A stretch of DNA of 64,000 bases from Hypericum androsaemum (lineage: Eukaryota > Streptophyta > Magnoliopsida > Malpighiales > Hypericaceae), in NCBI GenBank assembly GCA_963995505.1, contig OZ023188.1, forward strand, positions 17,931,912 to 17,995,911. Direction: 5' to 3'. Each line of letters opens with the position of its first letter. The stretch's first letter is position 1. Both the position numbers and the translations under genes were made by a program. Under the pieces are notes generated by a model. It worked only from the letters and a program-made list of their open reading frames with translations, ran no database searches and was not told where the DNA came from. This document shows positions 23,175 to 35,039 of this stretch, piece by piece.

Positions 23175-24297
23175 ATGGTGAATCTTGTGGCGGCAACAGA
23201 TTACAATGCCAATCTGTACTACCTTCATCCGAGTGAAAGTCCGACCACCGTGCTCGTGACGCCGCTCCTCAACGGCGATAACTTCCATTCTTGGAGCAAA
23301 TCCATGCGAATGTCGCTGGAGAGCAAGAATAATCTAAGGTTTGTAGATCGTAGCCTTCTGATGCCACCGATTGGGGATTCTCTTCATGCTACTTGGAAGA
23401 GGTGTAATACAATGGTTTTTTGCGGGATTTTGAAGTCTACTGAGGCTGATTTGGTCAAAAATCTTCATCGGCGTGAACTAGCTCCAGATATTTGGGACGA
23501 GCTTCAAGATCGTTTCGGCGATAGCGATTTGGTCCAAGTCGCTGAGTTGAAACATAAGATCCATTCTCTTTCACAAGGAATTCTTTTTGTTCAAGAGTAC
23601 TATACTGCTTATAAGACTATTTGGGAATAATTAGTTCAATTTTGACCTCTGTTTAAACTTTGATTATGCTACTCAGTCTGTGATTAACTGTCGCGCTGTT
23701 AATCTTGTTAAGAATTATCAGTCGCAAGACTTGATCATTGGATTTCTTATTGGATTAAATGAGAAGTTTACGGCTATAAGAACACAAATTTTGGTTATGG
23801 AACCTCTGCCTTCAATGAGCTAAGTGTTATATTTGTTGCGGCAGTATGACAGACAGTTATCTGGAAACATGTACAACACTGCTGGACTCTCTAAAGCTGT
23901 AGAGACATCTCCTATAATGGTGGTTGAGTCCTCTAGTTATAAGAAGAATTCTGCTACTTTTGGCAGTTATGGTAATTAAGGGAAGAAGCCTATATGTGCT
24001 CATTGTCGTATGACTGGACATACGATTGAGAAATGCTTCAAATTGCATGGATATCCTCCTGGATGGGTGCCTCCTAATCGCAGCAGTCATGTTAGTGTGG
24101 CTTATAATGATTCTGTTTCTCTGAATCACTCTCATCTGATGTCACATACTGATTTTAATGTGGTATCACAGAGTACTTCTAATCTTATGTCCCAGCTTAA
24201 TCATATATAGAATCAATTATATGGCCTTATAGAAGCTTTTCAGCAGCGGCAAGTTCATATTTCTCAACCTGCTACTCTACAACATCATTTGTAATCT
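23175..24297 (+). pseudogene. Copia B gag, disrupted
   Basis: Starts at ATG 23175 with the gag_3-type N-terminus (NLYYLHPSESP, LLNGDNFHSWSKSM). It is open for 151 codons, to TAA at 23628-23630. After a further TGA (23643-23645) and a frameshift it resumes with DLIIGFLIGLNEKF and the CCHC knuckle CAHCRMTGHTIEKC (about 23995-24036), followed by LHGYPPGW. More stops lie at 23821-23823, 23977-23979, 24208-24210 and 24292-24294. Comparison with copy A shows that the first two stops replace Gln and Arg codons (WDQLFQFRPL against WE*LVQF*PL). Confidence 0.85.
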
Positions 24298-26185
24298 TCT
24301 TCTGTAATGGATCGGACTGGTGTTGTTCCATCTAGCTTTTTTCCACATACTACAGCTATGATTACATTTCCTACAGTTGCCCAGCTTTTGGATGGACCAG
24401 CAGTGTCTGCAGGTACTTTTCTTGCTTTACAACTTCAACCAGCTGTGAAAACGAAGCCCTGGATCCTAGACTCTGGTGCATCTACCCACGTGACTTGTTC
24501 TTTGGATCGATTTGTGACATGTGCAGCAATTCACTCCCTGTTTTTAACATTGCCCAATGGTTCCAAGGTGTAAGCTACACATGTTGGTCAAGTATTCTTG
24601 TCAGCAGACCTCATCCTGTAATAAGTGCTTTATATACCAGAGTTTTCCTTTAATTTGATTTTGATTAGTCGATTAACTGGTGATGCTCCTTACTCATTGG
24701 TATTCTCTGGATCTACTTATTGTATGCAGGACCTGATCAAGGGGACGATGATTGGTTTTGCTAAGAAGGAGAATGGCTTATACTACTTCACCTCCACTAC
24801 ATCTACAAACACTTTACCTACTCATGTTTCAGCTCTTACACATTGTGAGCATGATATATACATTTGGCATTGTAGACTTGGCTATATACCTTGTTTCAAA
24901 CTTACAGTTTTACGACATTTACATCCCGCTATATCTAATTTATGCACTGACCATTGCTCCATTTGTCACATGGCTAAACACAAGCATTCCCCTTTTCCCG
25001 TTAGCACAAGTAGAGCTTCTGCTTCATTTATCTTAGTGGATATTGATGTTTGCGGGCCTTATCATACCCCCTCTTATGATGGTTTTCGATATTTTCTCAC
25101 CATCATAGATGACCATACTCGAGCCACATGGGTTTATCTCCTCAAACACAAGTCAGAAGTCTAATATCACTTAAAATCCTTTTGCAACCTTTTCGAAACT
25201 CAGTTCTAAACCAGAATTAAAACCATTTGTAGTGACCAAGGGCGGAAATTTTTTCTTACCTCCTTCTTTCATACCCGAGGTATCCTCCAAGAGACTTCTT
25301 GTATCCACACACCCTAACAAAATGGGCGGGTTTAACAAAAATACCAATATATTCTTAACATTGCCCGTGCTTTATGCTTTCAGTCTTTCCTTCCTTTGCC
25401 CTATTGGAGTGTGTTATCCTTCATGTCGTCTATCTTATCAATATTACACCTTCCCCTCTCCTACAAGACCTTACACCATTTGAACTTTTTCACCAAAAAC
25501 CTCTATTGTATGGTCATCTCTGGGTTTTTGGATGCCTTTGTTACACTGCTGCAATACCTTGCCAAAGCAAATTGGCGAGCCCGTAAGTGTATTTTCTTAG
25601 GCTATACACTAGGCCTGAATTGTTATCCATCAGACCTTTTCTTCCCGTGATGTTACCTTATATGAAACCACTTTTCCCTATCATGTTCCAACTATAGCTC
25701 CTTCTGCTATTTTGTCTTCCTATACTCCACCTCAACCTTTTGTTAACCCACCTTTTTCGCCCTTTGTTCTTGTTCCATTAGCTGCTCCACCTATTGCAGC
25801 TCCTGATAACCTACATATTCAACATTCCATCCGGACTCGTGTTCTTCCTTCCTACCTCAATGACTACCAACACCCGTGTATAAGTCATTCTTCTTCGAGG
25901 CAGGATCATTCATCTTCCACTTGTCAGGTACGTGGTCCCTCCATTTTGTATCCTATCAATGCTGTTGTCTCTTACTCACAACTTGGTGCAACTCATAAGT
26001 TCTTTACTATGGCTCTGGATTCTGGCCATGAACCTCAAAGTTTTGAGGAAGCTCACCTGTCACAACAATGGAGGGATGCCATGAATTCTGAATTGCAGGC
26101 TCTTTTAGACAACAACACATGGGAACTTGTGGATTTGTCTACCGGTAAGCGACCCATTAGATACCGTTGGGTCTACAAGATTTAA
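24298..26185 (+). pseudogene. Copia B pol: protease, integrase, first part of reverse transcriptase
   Basis: The protease motif WILDSGASTHVTC lies at about 24460-24500. The GAG-pre-integrase domain (WHCRLGYIP, CSICHMAK) is followed by the integrase start (ILVDIDVCGPYHTPSYDGF, FLTIIDDHTRATWVYLL). The rest of integrase is scattered over three frames (TCIHTP-like, FELFHQKP, ARKCIFLGYT), with the second Asp and the Glu region damaged. A Pro/Ser-rich linker leads into MNSELQALLDNNTWELV, the start of the reverse transcriptase domain, which ends at RYRWVYKI and a TAA. The YVDD box and RNase H are missing. Confidence 0.85.
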
Positions 26186-26206
26186 CTTACAAAGCCCGGT
26201 TAGTTT

Positions 26207-27165
26207 TGAAATACGATAAAATTTTCTCAACGAGTATTTAATACTGCTATGTTGACAATCGCTCGAACTTGTGACCAAACTTAATTAACTCTGTTACTAG
26301 TTAATCACATGCTAAAATAACTCTGTTATTAGTTGATCTCGTGCTTGTCTGCACCAATTTATTAAAAACCCAACACCAATGTGATGTCATTAAATATATA
26401 AATACATGAATGATTTGTTGTTATTATTATGTAATAAAAATGACATAGAAAACCTGTCATCCGCCGTCAAACCAGACAGGACCGTTGGTTTTGTTAAAGT
26501 TCTCACCAACTCATTCGTGCTAAGGCTACTGGTGGCATTGGCGGGGGCGGGGGCGGGGGATCCGGCATTTTGTACAGGTTGTCCAACTCAGCTGATTGGG
26601 TACTTTCGGTGTATACGTGTATTTGTTGTACATATGCAGTAAATCGTGATATATAGACACGTGAATTAAGGTATACGTCACACAAATTTTGTTCTATAAT
26701 TAATGTGATGAATTGTTGTACCTATGAAAAAAATAAATATTCGTTACAAATTGTCAACGTCTTGTGCTATTATACTATATACTTTTTGATTTTTAGTGTG
26801 TATTAATAAAAATAAATTGGTGCAATAAGTCATCATGCTCATTGGTGGGATAGTGACGAATACCTTTTACCTTGCTCTTCTCTTGATTCCAAAGGCCATA
26901 TTCTTCTCATCTTCTTATTTCCATGCTTTTGGATTTGTGAGATCTCTCACTCCTCCAATAGGAATCTCCTTTTTCTACAGGTCATTGAATATATTTTTTC
27001 CAAAATTATATGAAATTCAAAAATAAACTAGACCAACTAATGCAGCTTCAATACTCAAACTAGGACTAAAATTTTATACTAGTGCTAAAAAAAACTCAAT
27101 TCCCCAAATGAGATCCTCGGGAAAAGCTTTCTCAAGTGAAAAAAAACGTGCTGTTTGTAATAGAC
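26207..27165 (+). repeat. Right-hand copy of the Copia B direct repeat (3' LTR, truncated)
   Basis: About 960 bp matching 21878-22835 with scattered substitutions. It begins TACGATAAAA (left copy TGTGATAAAA), so the LTR-type TG start has probably mutated. It ends near 27165, without the last 210 bp that the left repeat has before the primer-binding site. Confidence 0.65.
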
Positions 27166-28074
27166 AGTCAATTAATTGATTACATTAATTTTTTTGTTGA
27201 AAAATTAATTATTAGTCATTAGTGCCCCCCTTTGGAATCTGTAGTGTCAATTAGTCGTCTGTATCCTATTGGTTTTCTTCTAGGATAAAATAAATTAAGC
27301 TCCACAGATAGTATAGTGCGCACATGGAAAATGTTTATTTATACAGTTAGATACAATATTATATATTTTTGAAACAGAAATGGGGGAGGGGAATTGGACT
27401 CTTCGGAGGGGCTGTAGTAGTAAAGCAGTCCTAATTATGGAATTAATCAACAACATTGCAAAAACCCACGAGGGTATCCGTATTTGAAAGATTAGGTGAA
27501 CGTATTCGTGAAGGAAATGATCTTTATAAGAAAATGAGGGACTCTGGAGTAATTAATGAAGAAAAATGATTATTTTATGAGGATATACACGATATTTATA
27601 GTTTTTCCAAGTTATTTTTTATGGTAAATTGTACATATGTTCGTAGTCCAAATTTCTATAAGGAATTTGATATGCACACAATATTGAAGTGTAATATAAT
27701 TAAATTTGAAAATTTTGGAATATGATTTGTTTCAAGTATTAAAAGACTTGAATTCATTAAAAAATATATTAGATTTAAATTTTAGGTTGAAATTATTTCT
27801 CATATATTCTATCATTGAATAGATTTGCTCGCTATCATCCAAAACAGCTGTTTCAAATAGAAAGGTCAACGGATAATCAATTTTGACTTAGTCAAAGCAA
27901 TAAATTAGGAACAATACTATTTTTTATTACGTCTGCTGCGTCATATATTTTTTGGTTCAATGTGAACTTGGACGAGAGAGATGATAGAAAGAGGTGGGAA
28001 GTAGAGAACTATAGAATGAAAATTAGGAAGAGATATACAATCTTCATTAAATCATAATATTACCGTAAAAAAAA
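27166..28074. other. Intergenic, AT-rich, nothing recognised
   Basis: No coding potential beyond chance and no RNA gene. Runs into repeat copy 2 at 28075. Confidence 0.5.
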
Positions 28075-28209
28075 GTAAAAAAAATTGAAAGTCCATTAAA
28101 TAGTTTTACATATAACATTTTAGTCTTTAGTAAACTAGTAAACCTAAGGTGTAGTATCCGGATTAAATGGTGTAAACAGCTTTGGTGTGACTTTAGAATT
28201 TATGGAATT
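28075..28209. repeat. About 130-bp direct repeat, copy 2
   Basis: Matches 20110-20248 in direct orientation, including the right edge at a GAATT(C/G) sequence. Lies about 145 bp upstream of the possible beta-propeller gene start. Confidence 0.85.
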
Positions 28210-28301
28210 GGGGTGTGCGTTTGGTGGGCTTCGAGAGATGGAAGTTGTTGGGTTGGGGTCATAGATGCAATCGCCCAAAACCCTAGCTAGCTAGCGCAGC
28301 A

Positions 28302-28339
28302 GCCGTTTGGTGATCGTTTGGTGATCGTTTGGTGATCGA
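28302..28339 (+). repeat. Triplicated 12-bp motif upstream of a gene
   Basis: GTTTGGTGATCG is repeated three times head to tail just before the start codon at 28354, so it would lie in the 5' leader. Confidence 0.85.
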
Positions 28340-28353
28340 TCTTGTGGGGGAGT

Positions 28354-29632
28354 ATGAGGTCGAAAGTGAAATCGAAACTGAAACCGATGACGTGCCGGCG
28401 ACGGGACGATCCGCTTCCACTGCCAAAGGGGGCGTGGGCGGAGTGGGGTAAGGACGCGGTTTATTTCGTGACCCTAACCTACGAGGCCGAAACCGGTTTC
28501 AATTTGCACGCTATCAACCCCAACGACGAGAAGCTTCTGCTTTACCGCATCACGCGCTTCAACTTGGAGGCTCACGGCATCAAACATGGCTGGCTCACCG
28601 GGTCATGCGCCATCGTGGGTTCCCGTGCCTATGTCATTGCCGAGGAATCTATGTGATTTTGTGACTTCGCCGGCGGCTCGTCGTCGGTTAAGTGGATCAA
28701 GGGACCGGGGCCATCTCCCCCATTGTTTGACATGCCATGCCCGACCCTCTTCTCCATGAGAGGTAACCTCTACGCACTTGGCTATGAACTTCCATTGGAT
28801 CGGAACAGCTTCCAGGTGCTTATTGATGGGAAACTCTGGCGACATATTGATCCTCCTCCTCCCGGTCCCTCTCCCGAAGACCTAAAGCTCTGGAACTCCG
28901 ACTATCCGTATCAAGGCTCTCCATGTTCCTACCCGGGAGCAGGCTCGTATAGATGCTACCCGAATGGTGAGCATTTCCGGCGAGAACCATTTCCTAGTGT
29001 TCGAGTTCGAGGGCGACTCCATCATGCACGGCCAGTGGACCCGCCTCAAGATCAGGCCCTATGGTTCTTGGGGCTGCGATCCATGCCCTCGTGCCCCTTA
29101 CCCTGGCCGTTCCTACTTTCCTGCTTACCGATCTCTTCTGGATGCTGGCTCGCCCTTGCTCCTCCCTGTGATGCCCGGACAGCTCCTTGCTTTTGGCGGT
29201 TTTGGCGACTCTGATTCCTCCGCCATCCGTCTGGAATTTCCCCAAGAGGTCCACATTGAATGGCCCCGCTCCAAGTCCTTCTTTGATTTTGAGTCCCAGA
29301 TCAACACCACGGACCAGTGGGAAATCATCCACCTTGGTGGGGGAAGGTATTTTGTCATCGCTTTCCCACCGCTTAGGCTTATCCGGGATGATGGTCTGTT
29401 TGTTTTTACTTTTGATCTCGTCACTAGCCCTCCCCCTCCTCCTCTTGGCGATGGCGACACAGACACACACGACCCTTCTTCTGCTCCATCATCATCATCC
29501 AGCAGCAGCAGTAGCAGTAGCAGCAGCAACAAGTTTACCGCTGTAAATGTTCGCACCAATTACCGCTACTGCCATGTCGGGATTCCTTGTCGCTTCCTTT
29601 CTGGGAAAGCTTCTACCTCCTCCACCAAGTAG
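28354..29632 (+). pseudogene. Possible beta-propeller/kelch-like protein gene, interrupted
   Basis: The start is ATG 28354 (MRSKVKSKLKP). The frame runs 101 codons to a TGA at 28654-28656, then continues in the same frame (FCDFAGGSSSVKWIKG, CPTLFSMRGNLYALGYEL). A one-base frameshift between about 28890 and 28925 moves it to another frame (MVSISGENHFLVFEFEG) that stays open to TAG 29632, about 425 residues in all. Repeated units with W, G-S-x-A-Y-V and G-N-L-Y-A-L resemble kelch or KIB1-type propeller blades, but this is a guess from spacing. The C-terminus has a poly-Ser tract of 13 residues (29489-29529) and an acidic stretch. No intron is needed. Sequencing error cannot be excluded for either lesion. 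Confidence 0.55.
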
Positions 29633-29639
29633 ACTAGAC

Positions 29640-31750
29640 TGCCAGGTTTGAATTGCTATCCATTTTCTGAGGGTTCCCATGAGATTTAATTAATTCTCCG
29701 GTTGTGTTATGGCATATTCACATTGCATAATCACCTTAGCCCCAAGCAATCAATCTTGTGTTTTTTTTTTTGGGTCTCCTGATCACTATCATCGAGAAGT
29801 TTCACCGACGTATTTATTTTCATCAGACATCAATGCCATCCATGCCTCTTAGCCAAACTGTCTTGAGAGCTGTTTGTTTTGTTTCTTTCTCGTCCTTTTC
29901 AATTGGGCAGTTTTTATCTAATTCAAGATGGTCGGTCCGCCGCAGGTTTCCGATTGATGAGTGAGTACTGGAGATGATCAAATTCAAGATGCATTTTGGT
30001 GGTGTAAGACGACATGCTGTTGTTTTAGGGGTGTAGTAGTAATTGTGATATTAATTCGACTTTTTTATATTTATTTTGGCCTATGTGAGACTTAATCGGA
30101 CGTGTTAGTGTTAAAATTGTTATGCATGTTGTTAAACAGAACTTGTTGTTGTTTTTGGTGGTGTGGGGTATCTGGTTTTTATTATGCGTTGAAGAAGATA
30201 GGTAGGTGATGTTCAGGTGCTCTACTTTTTTCTGAATCGAGATAGATGGCCGGGATGAGTTAGTTCTTACTTACCTTGTTAAACTCACCCCCAGTTAGTT
30301 CCCCCTCTTGAGCATGTGTATGTTTATTAATTAGATAGGAGGAGGAAGGTATGATCATCATCAACATTCATATTCCAAGAGCCATTGAGAGAAGAGAAGC
30401 CCGAATGCTGCTAGATTGTACTCTGGATGGAAAGGGCATTTTGACTTTATCGTTTTATTATAGGCGGTGGTTGTCGTCCCCACTGAGTCGACTATACAAG
30501 CAGAGTGATTGCGGAGTGTTCCCAACACCTAGCTAGAAATCCCTCACAAGTCTGTCTGATATAGAACTTCACTTCTATATCAGGCATGTTGGGGGGCCAA
30601 CCAACCAACCAATACGAAGCTCAAATTCCACTAGTTTCTCCGTGTGTGTGTGTGAGGGAGATGGAATTAGAAGACAAGGAGAGAAGAAGAAGAGAGGCTT
30701 GGGTTGGGGAATAACTTAATCCTTGAGGATGACGTAACAGTTGTCTCATAAATTTTCTTGAAAAATCTACAATTCAATTATTAACGGTCAGTAGATAAAG
30801 ACCACCACAAAATTCACTCCCAGCCATCTTCCCACAAGTTCAACATGTTGACTACGGAAGCAAGTTCGTACTTTTCCAAGTTTGGGAGAAACAGTGAAAT
30901 TGAATCTGGAAGGAGGAAGGGGTCAAAGATTTATTTACGGACAACAGCGGTGCCGATCTGTGGGGTTTGCTATTTTAGTATGCAGTCTCGGATTGGTGAT
31001 ATTTTTACGTTGATCCGGTAATTTTGCCGGAATCAACCCCCAATTTTAATATGCTATATGAACACTACAATGTCGACTATAGAGACTATGTTCATTTAAT
31101 ATTTTTGCAAAGTGATGCGGGTTGCTCGACGTCGCCTGGGCCGAGGGCAATGAACTCGATAAACTTTCCAGGCTTCTTCGTTTTTTTCTTCGTTTAATAA
31201 TCGTATAGCGATTCCTGTTAGTAAGTTTATCAGAAGGTCAAAGATTTGGTATATCGTGCTATGACATATCACCTTTTTATATATATTTTTTTGGTATCTA
31301 GTATTAGAACATCCATTAGAGTGAACAATTCACATTTGAGTATGGTAAAAAATTTTGAAAGGTGAATAAACTATCCAACAAGTATCCAAATATATTTTCA
31401 AGCCTCGAATTTGAGATCTCTTAGATAATTTAGAACAACTTAATCATCTTAGGCATAACATATATACAAATCCCACTTTTTTCTTAAAGTAAGAATCAAA
31501 AAAAAAAATTTCATTTTGTCCACTGGGTTTTTGTTGTTGTTCTTAGTATTGACAATTTTATATTCAAAATACAAATCTGGGCACTAGAACCAATAAAAAA
31601 ATTATTAACTTAATTAGCGGTTTCACCTCAAATTACAAAAATAAAAAAAATTCTATAATAGCACTCCTTTTAGTTAGAATGATAAATTGTTACCGAATTT
31701 TATAAAGTGAAATTATTTTAGGGAAAAAGGAAGAAGAAAGAAGCAGGCGG
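29640..31750. other. Intergenic, no gene recognised
   Basis: AT-rich sequence with short chance frames. No domain, RNA gene or well-defined repeat found by eye. Confidence 0.5.
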
Positions 31751-31754
31751 CCTA

Positions 31755-31950
31755 TTTTGATTCATCATCAACGTACTATAACGATGTCCACCATCAACTA
31801 GACGGCACCAAGTACAACTTATCGCAGCCCTTCTTTGTCATGTGGGATAGAATCCTACATGCCATATACTCTTGAGAAGGGAGCAGAAGGAGGCTTCGAA
31901 GCTCGGCCAACGAAAGAGTTCAAGATGCTTTGCCGATGATTCATCGATCA
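31755..31950 (+). pseudogene. Sphinganine C4-hydroxylase (SBH) C-terminal fragment
   Basis: The plus strand reads VHHQLDGTKYNLSQPFFVMW and DRIL, then, after a small deletion that shifts the frame, YMPYTLEKGAEGGFEARPTK and EF. This is the C-terminal end of the plant sphingoid base hydroxylase, an ER fatty-acid-hydroxylase-family enzyme that makes phytosphingosine. It includes the last His-box region (HHQL). Only about 60 of roughly 260 residues remain, so it is a relic. Confidence 0.85.
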
Positions 31951-32990
31951 TCACCACCGGATTTCTTTCCTGATTAGTGAGCTTAAGCTTTAGTAGCTAT
32001 GGTATGTATATGCATGTAACCATTGTGCTTTGGTAACACTACTGTTCGTAGGAAACAGAAAATTAGAGACGGAGTCTTTTGTCGTCTAATTTGGAATTTC
32101 CAGTATCCAGGGGGACAAGGTTCTATATATGTGATGTTTTTATTTTAATACAACATCTTTACTTATCAAAAAAAAAATAGAGAGGGTGAGTGTATTCTTT
32201 TTTTTTTTACTTATGTAGGACCTTTGTCATATGCTCTAACTAACTATTACAGAATGAGTTGTGTTAGTGATTCATGTTTTATGGAGTCAATGTTGTTAAT
32301 CATTCAGATCAACCAGAATCTAGTTCCAACACTCACATATCCATAAAACAGTGAAACGGAATCAGAAGTTCCCATTCACTATATTCGATAGTTGATAATT
32401 TCATTGCTCAATTTATTTATAATACCCCGAAGAAAATTTCAATCCCTTCCAAAGAAGAAATTATATAATTCATAGGCGTCCATACCCCGGATCTAGAAAT
32501 ACTAGCTTGGGCTCATCTCCCATTCGGCCTATACCAAGCAAATCTTTGCTCCGTGTTGACAAGAAATTTAGATTCTGATTCTTGTGTTAAAATTTTGGAC
32601 GAGGAGTTTTATTATCTTTCAGACGTCATGGGACTTGAATCTATATTATTAGTGGGTCCAAAGTCACTGTTTATTATCCTATCCGCTCAACAGTCAACCC
32701 ACAATCGTAAACCAAGTGATTTCGAGAAAAATAGAGCATAGAAAAAGAAGGAAAAAAAAAAGAGTAATGTAGGTGACGAGCTTCCGATCGTAGAAATCGG
32801 ACTGTTTTCGGCATAAAACTGGTCCTTTCCTGTTTGGTTTTTCATTGGAGCTAATTTTGGTGATGACAGGGTATTGGATGCGCAAGCAAATTCTCTTTTA
32901 AGATTTACTATCCAATGAAGGCCATAGCGTTCTGGCTTCAACTGTTGCTTCCTCCTATTATAAATAAAGCTCAGAGCAATTGTATGCTCA
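31951..32990. other. Spacer between gene relics, nothing recognised
   Basis: No conserved frame seen. A short open frame precedes the cullin relic but has no family match I can name. Confidence 0.45.
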
Positions 32991-32999
32991 TCTTATTTC

Positions 33000-33570
33000 A
33001 ACTAGTCACTGATCCAGAGAGATCTCAGGATCCTGTTGAATTTATCCAACGTTTGTTAGATGAAAAGGGCAAGTATGACGAACATTTAGTCACAGCTTTC
33101 AGCAACGACAAGACCACCACCTTCCAGAATGCTCTGAATTCCCGCTCCGGACTTGAACAGGTGTTTGCAATCCATGGGATATGTGAAGGGAAAGAATCTT
33201 CTTATAAAAGAAGAGCAAAGATATTGGGGAGGAAGATTCCTTTTTCGTCAATGAAAAGTTCAGCAGCAAGTTTTACAAGGTCCAGATAGGTAGCTCAGAA
33301 GGAATCAGAGCCTGAGAAGCAGGAAACTCGTCAGAGAGTGGAGGAAGATAGGAAGCCCTAGATCAAAGCTGCAATTGTTAGGATCAATGAAATCAAGGAG
33401 TGTGTTGGATCATAAAAACATAATTGGCCGAGGTGACAGAAGCAGCTTCAATCACGTTTCCCTGGCCAACCCCGCTGAGATCAAAAAGCGAATCGAGTCT
33501 CTTATCGAGCGTGATTTCTTGGAGAGGGATGGATAGCACAGACAGAAAATTGTGCCGGTATCTTGCTTAG
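33000..33570 (+). pseudogene. Cullin-3 relic with internal deletion
   Basis: From 33002 the plus strand reads LVTDPERSQDPVEFIQRLLD and later NDKTTTFQNALNS, the mid-region of plant CUL3 (scaffold of BTB-type E3 ubiquitin ligases). It then jumps about 250-300 residues to KGKESSYKRRAKILG, KESEPEKQETRQRVEEDRKP, the neddylation segment IVRI/MKSRSVLDH (in a shifted frame) and the exact cullin terminus DSTDRKLCRYLA followed by TAG at 33568-33570. At least three frameshifts and one stop break it. The C-terminal winged-helix/neddylation domain is recognisable. Dead copy. Confidence 0.9.
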
Positions 33571-33849
33571 AATGATATGGGTTTAGATGAGGTCACCTGT
33601 CTTCTAGGGGAACAAGGATTGGCATCGACAAAGTCGGTTTTGTACTTGGTCAGTGGGTTTCTGCAATTTAATCTGGATGGCTTAATATCCATTTATATCT
33701 TCTCATATGATTTTCTTCATTTGTATTTCCTGCATGACAAGGTTGAATTACTGGTGAGAAGAGAGTTCTTTCCAATTTTAAGGGTGAACTTGAAACCTTG
33801 ATTGCCTAGAACAAGAAGAAATGCTGTCATCATACATTGATTAGCATTC

Positions 33850-35033
33850 AGAAACAACAACTTGGTTTTTGATATCGTCGAAGGTCTTTACGTCGGTACC
33901 CCATAACCTGTTTGCCACAAAAGTATAGCATGAGCTCCAACATTGTTCGTCAAGCTGAGGGGGTTAGATTAACTGCTGCAAATATCGTGGCATGGCAAAG
34001 AAAAGAAAGTCACTTGAGATGACATTGCGCTTTCCGGCAGGTGATACCTACCGCAGTTGCCCCGTCCTTGTCATCTCCGACGTGTACTGCATTGCCAGGC
34101 TTGATGCGCAATTGATCTGAAACCCCATAAATCAAGGAGCTCGGCTTACGCATGCCTCTCAAACATGGCAAGCATCAACTACCAATGAACTTCCATTCAT
34201 TTATGTGACAGCCTGATATCCATACTCAGAGTGGTGGCAAAAATTCTAGGATCGGGTTTCTCATATCCAACCTCAACCCTGAGAGTGGTGACCAATAATG
34301 AGTACTTGAATGAAGTTAATCATTTATGGTTTTCTGTAAACACGAACGGAAAATTGTAAACAAGAAATCAGAAGTATTCTCAATTCCACTCCACCAGCCA
34401 TATTCTTGCTCTTCATTAAACAACTTGTACGTTATGCCTATTTAATAGAAAAGTCATCCTTGTCCTATGGTCCCTAATGTTTTCCATCTATTAAGCAATT
34501 CCAAAAGTATGAAAGGATCAGGTAGGTTGCTGCAAACAATGAAGAAGTTGAAGTGGAAAATGAGTATGGCTTACAGATCTATTAACATTCAGGTCCTTCA
34601 ATAGCTTCATCAATCAGGTGGACACAACAGCCAACTTAACTGTATTGTAGCTCAACAAGTCAGGATAGCAAAAAAGGAACAGATATTGAAACACACGGCA
34701 TTTGTTGTCCAAGATAGAAGAAAAGTACTTGATGAATATTACCTCCAGCTTCTCTGAGACAGATCAGTGTTTCATCAGCCACATCTGGAAGATGCCACGC
34801 GTCACCATTTGCATAGTACTGAAGAAGACAGACAACATGATTTCAGATCAACGAACGCAAATATAACTTCGAACTTCGAAATTTCTCCTTTTGACGGGGG
34901 GCATCAGTCTTACCAGCACACATCTTTGTTGTTTTCCAGAATTCATTACCTCATAAACTTCTTCAAAATACCCATTGTCAGCATAACCAGTAGCGTTTGA
35001 GACAACAAGTCTCCAGAAGGGCCTCCCATCTCC
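33850..35033 (-). pseudogene. HAD-superfamily hydrolase (HDHD3-like) gene, decayed, introns retained
   Basis: Minus-strand exons still have splice signals: 35033-34950 (ATGYADNGYFEEVYE), 34818-34743 (YYANGDAWHLPDVADETL), 34639-34575 (LAVVST then TGA at about 34614-34616, KLLKDLNV). Pieces near 34260 follow (KPDPRIF if one frameshift is allowed) and near 34060 (AVHVGDDKDG). The order matches plant haloacid dehalogenase-like hydrolases: cap, motif II (V-V-S-N), motif III Lys and motif IV GDD. Asn-Phe-Asp after VVS is damaged. The first exon, with the nucleophile motif DxD, is not seen. Retained introns argue for loss in place or DNA-level capture, not retroposition. Confidence 0.82.
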
Positions 35034-35039
35034 CTGCCA

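Larger units (their letters stand above)
23050..26206 (+). mobile_element. Copia LTR retrotransposon B, internal region, degenerate
   Basis: Primer-binding site, gag, protease, integrase and the first residues of reverse transcriptase are present in order on the plus strand. The element then jumps 20 bp after RYRWVYKI straight into the right-hand repeat, so most of reverse transcriptase and all of RNase H are deleted. Many stops and frameshifts. It is of the same lineage as fragment A at the window start. Confidence 0.88.

Noticed and set aside
22078..26642. A 76-78-residue open frame conserved in two copies (22078-22308 and 26406-26642)
   Set aside because: The whole 0.95-kb block is duplicated, so conservation of the frame is expected. 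No domain, and the copies differ by substitutions and an indel without clear protein-level constraint.
29125..29559. Minus-strand open frame across the possible beta-propeller gene
   Set aside because: Antisense shadow of the poly-Ser tract (read as poly-Leu) and of the GC-rich coding sequence.
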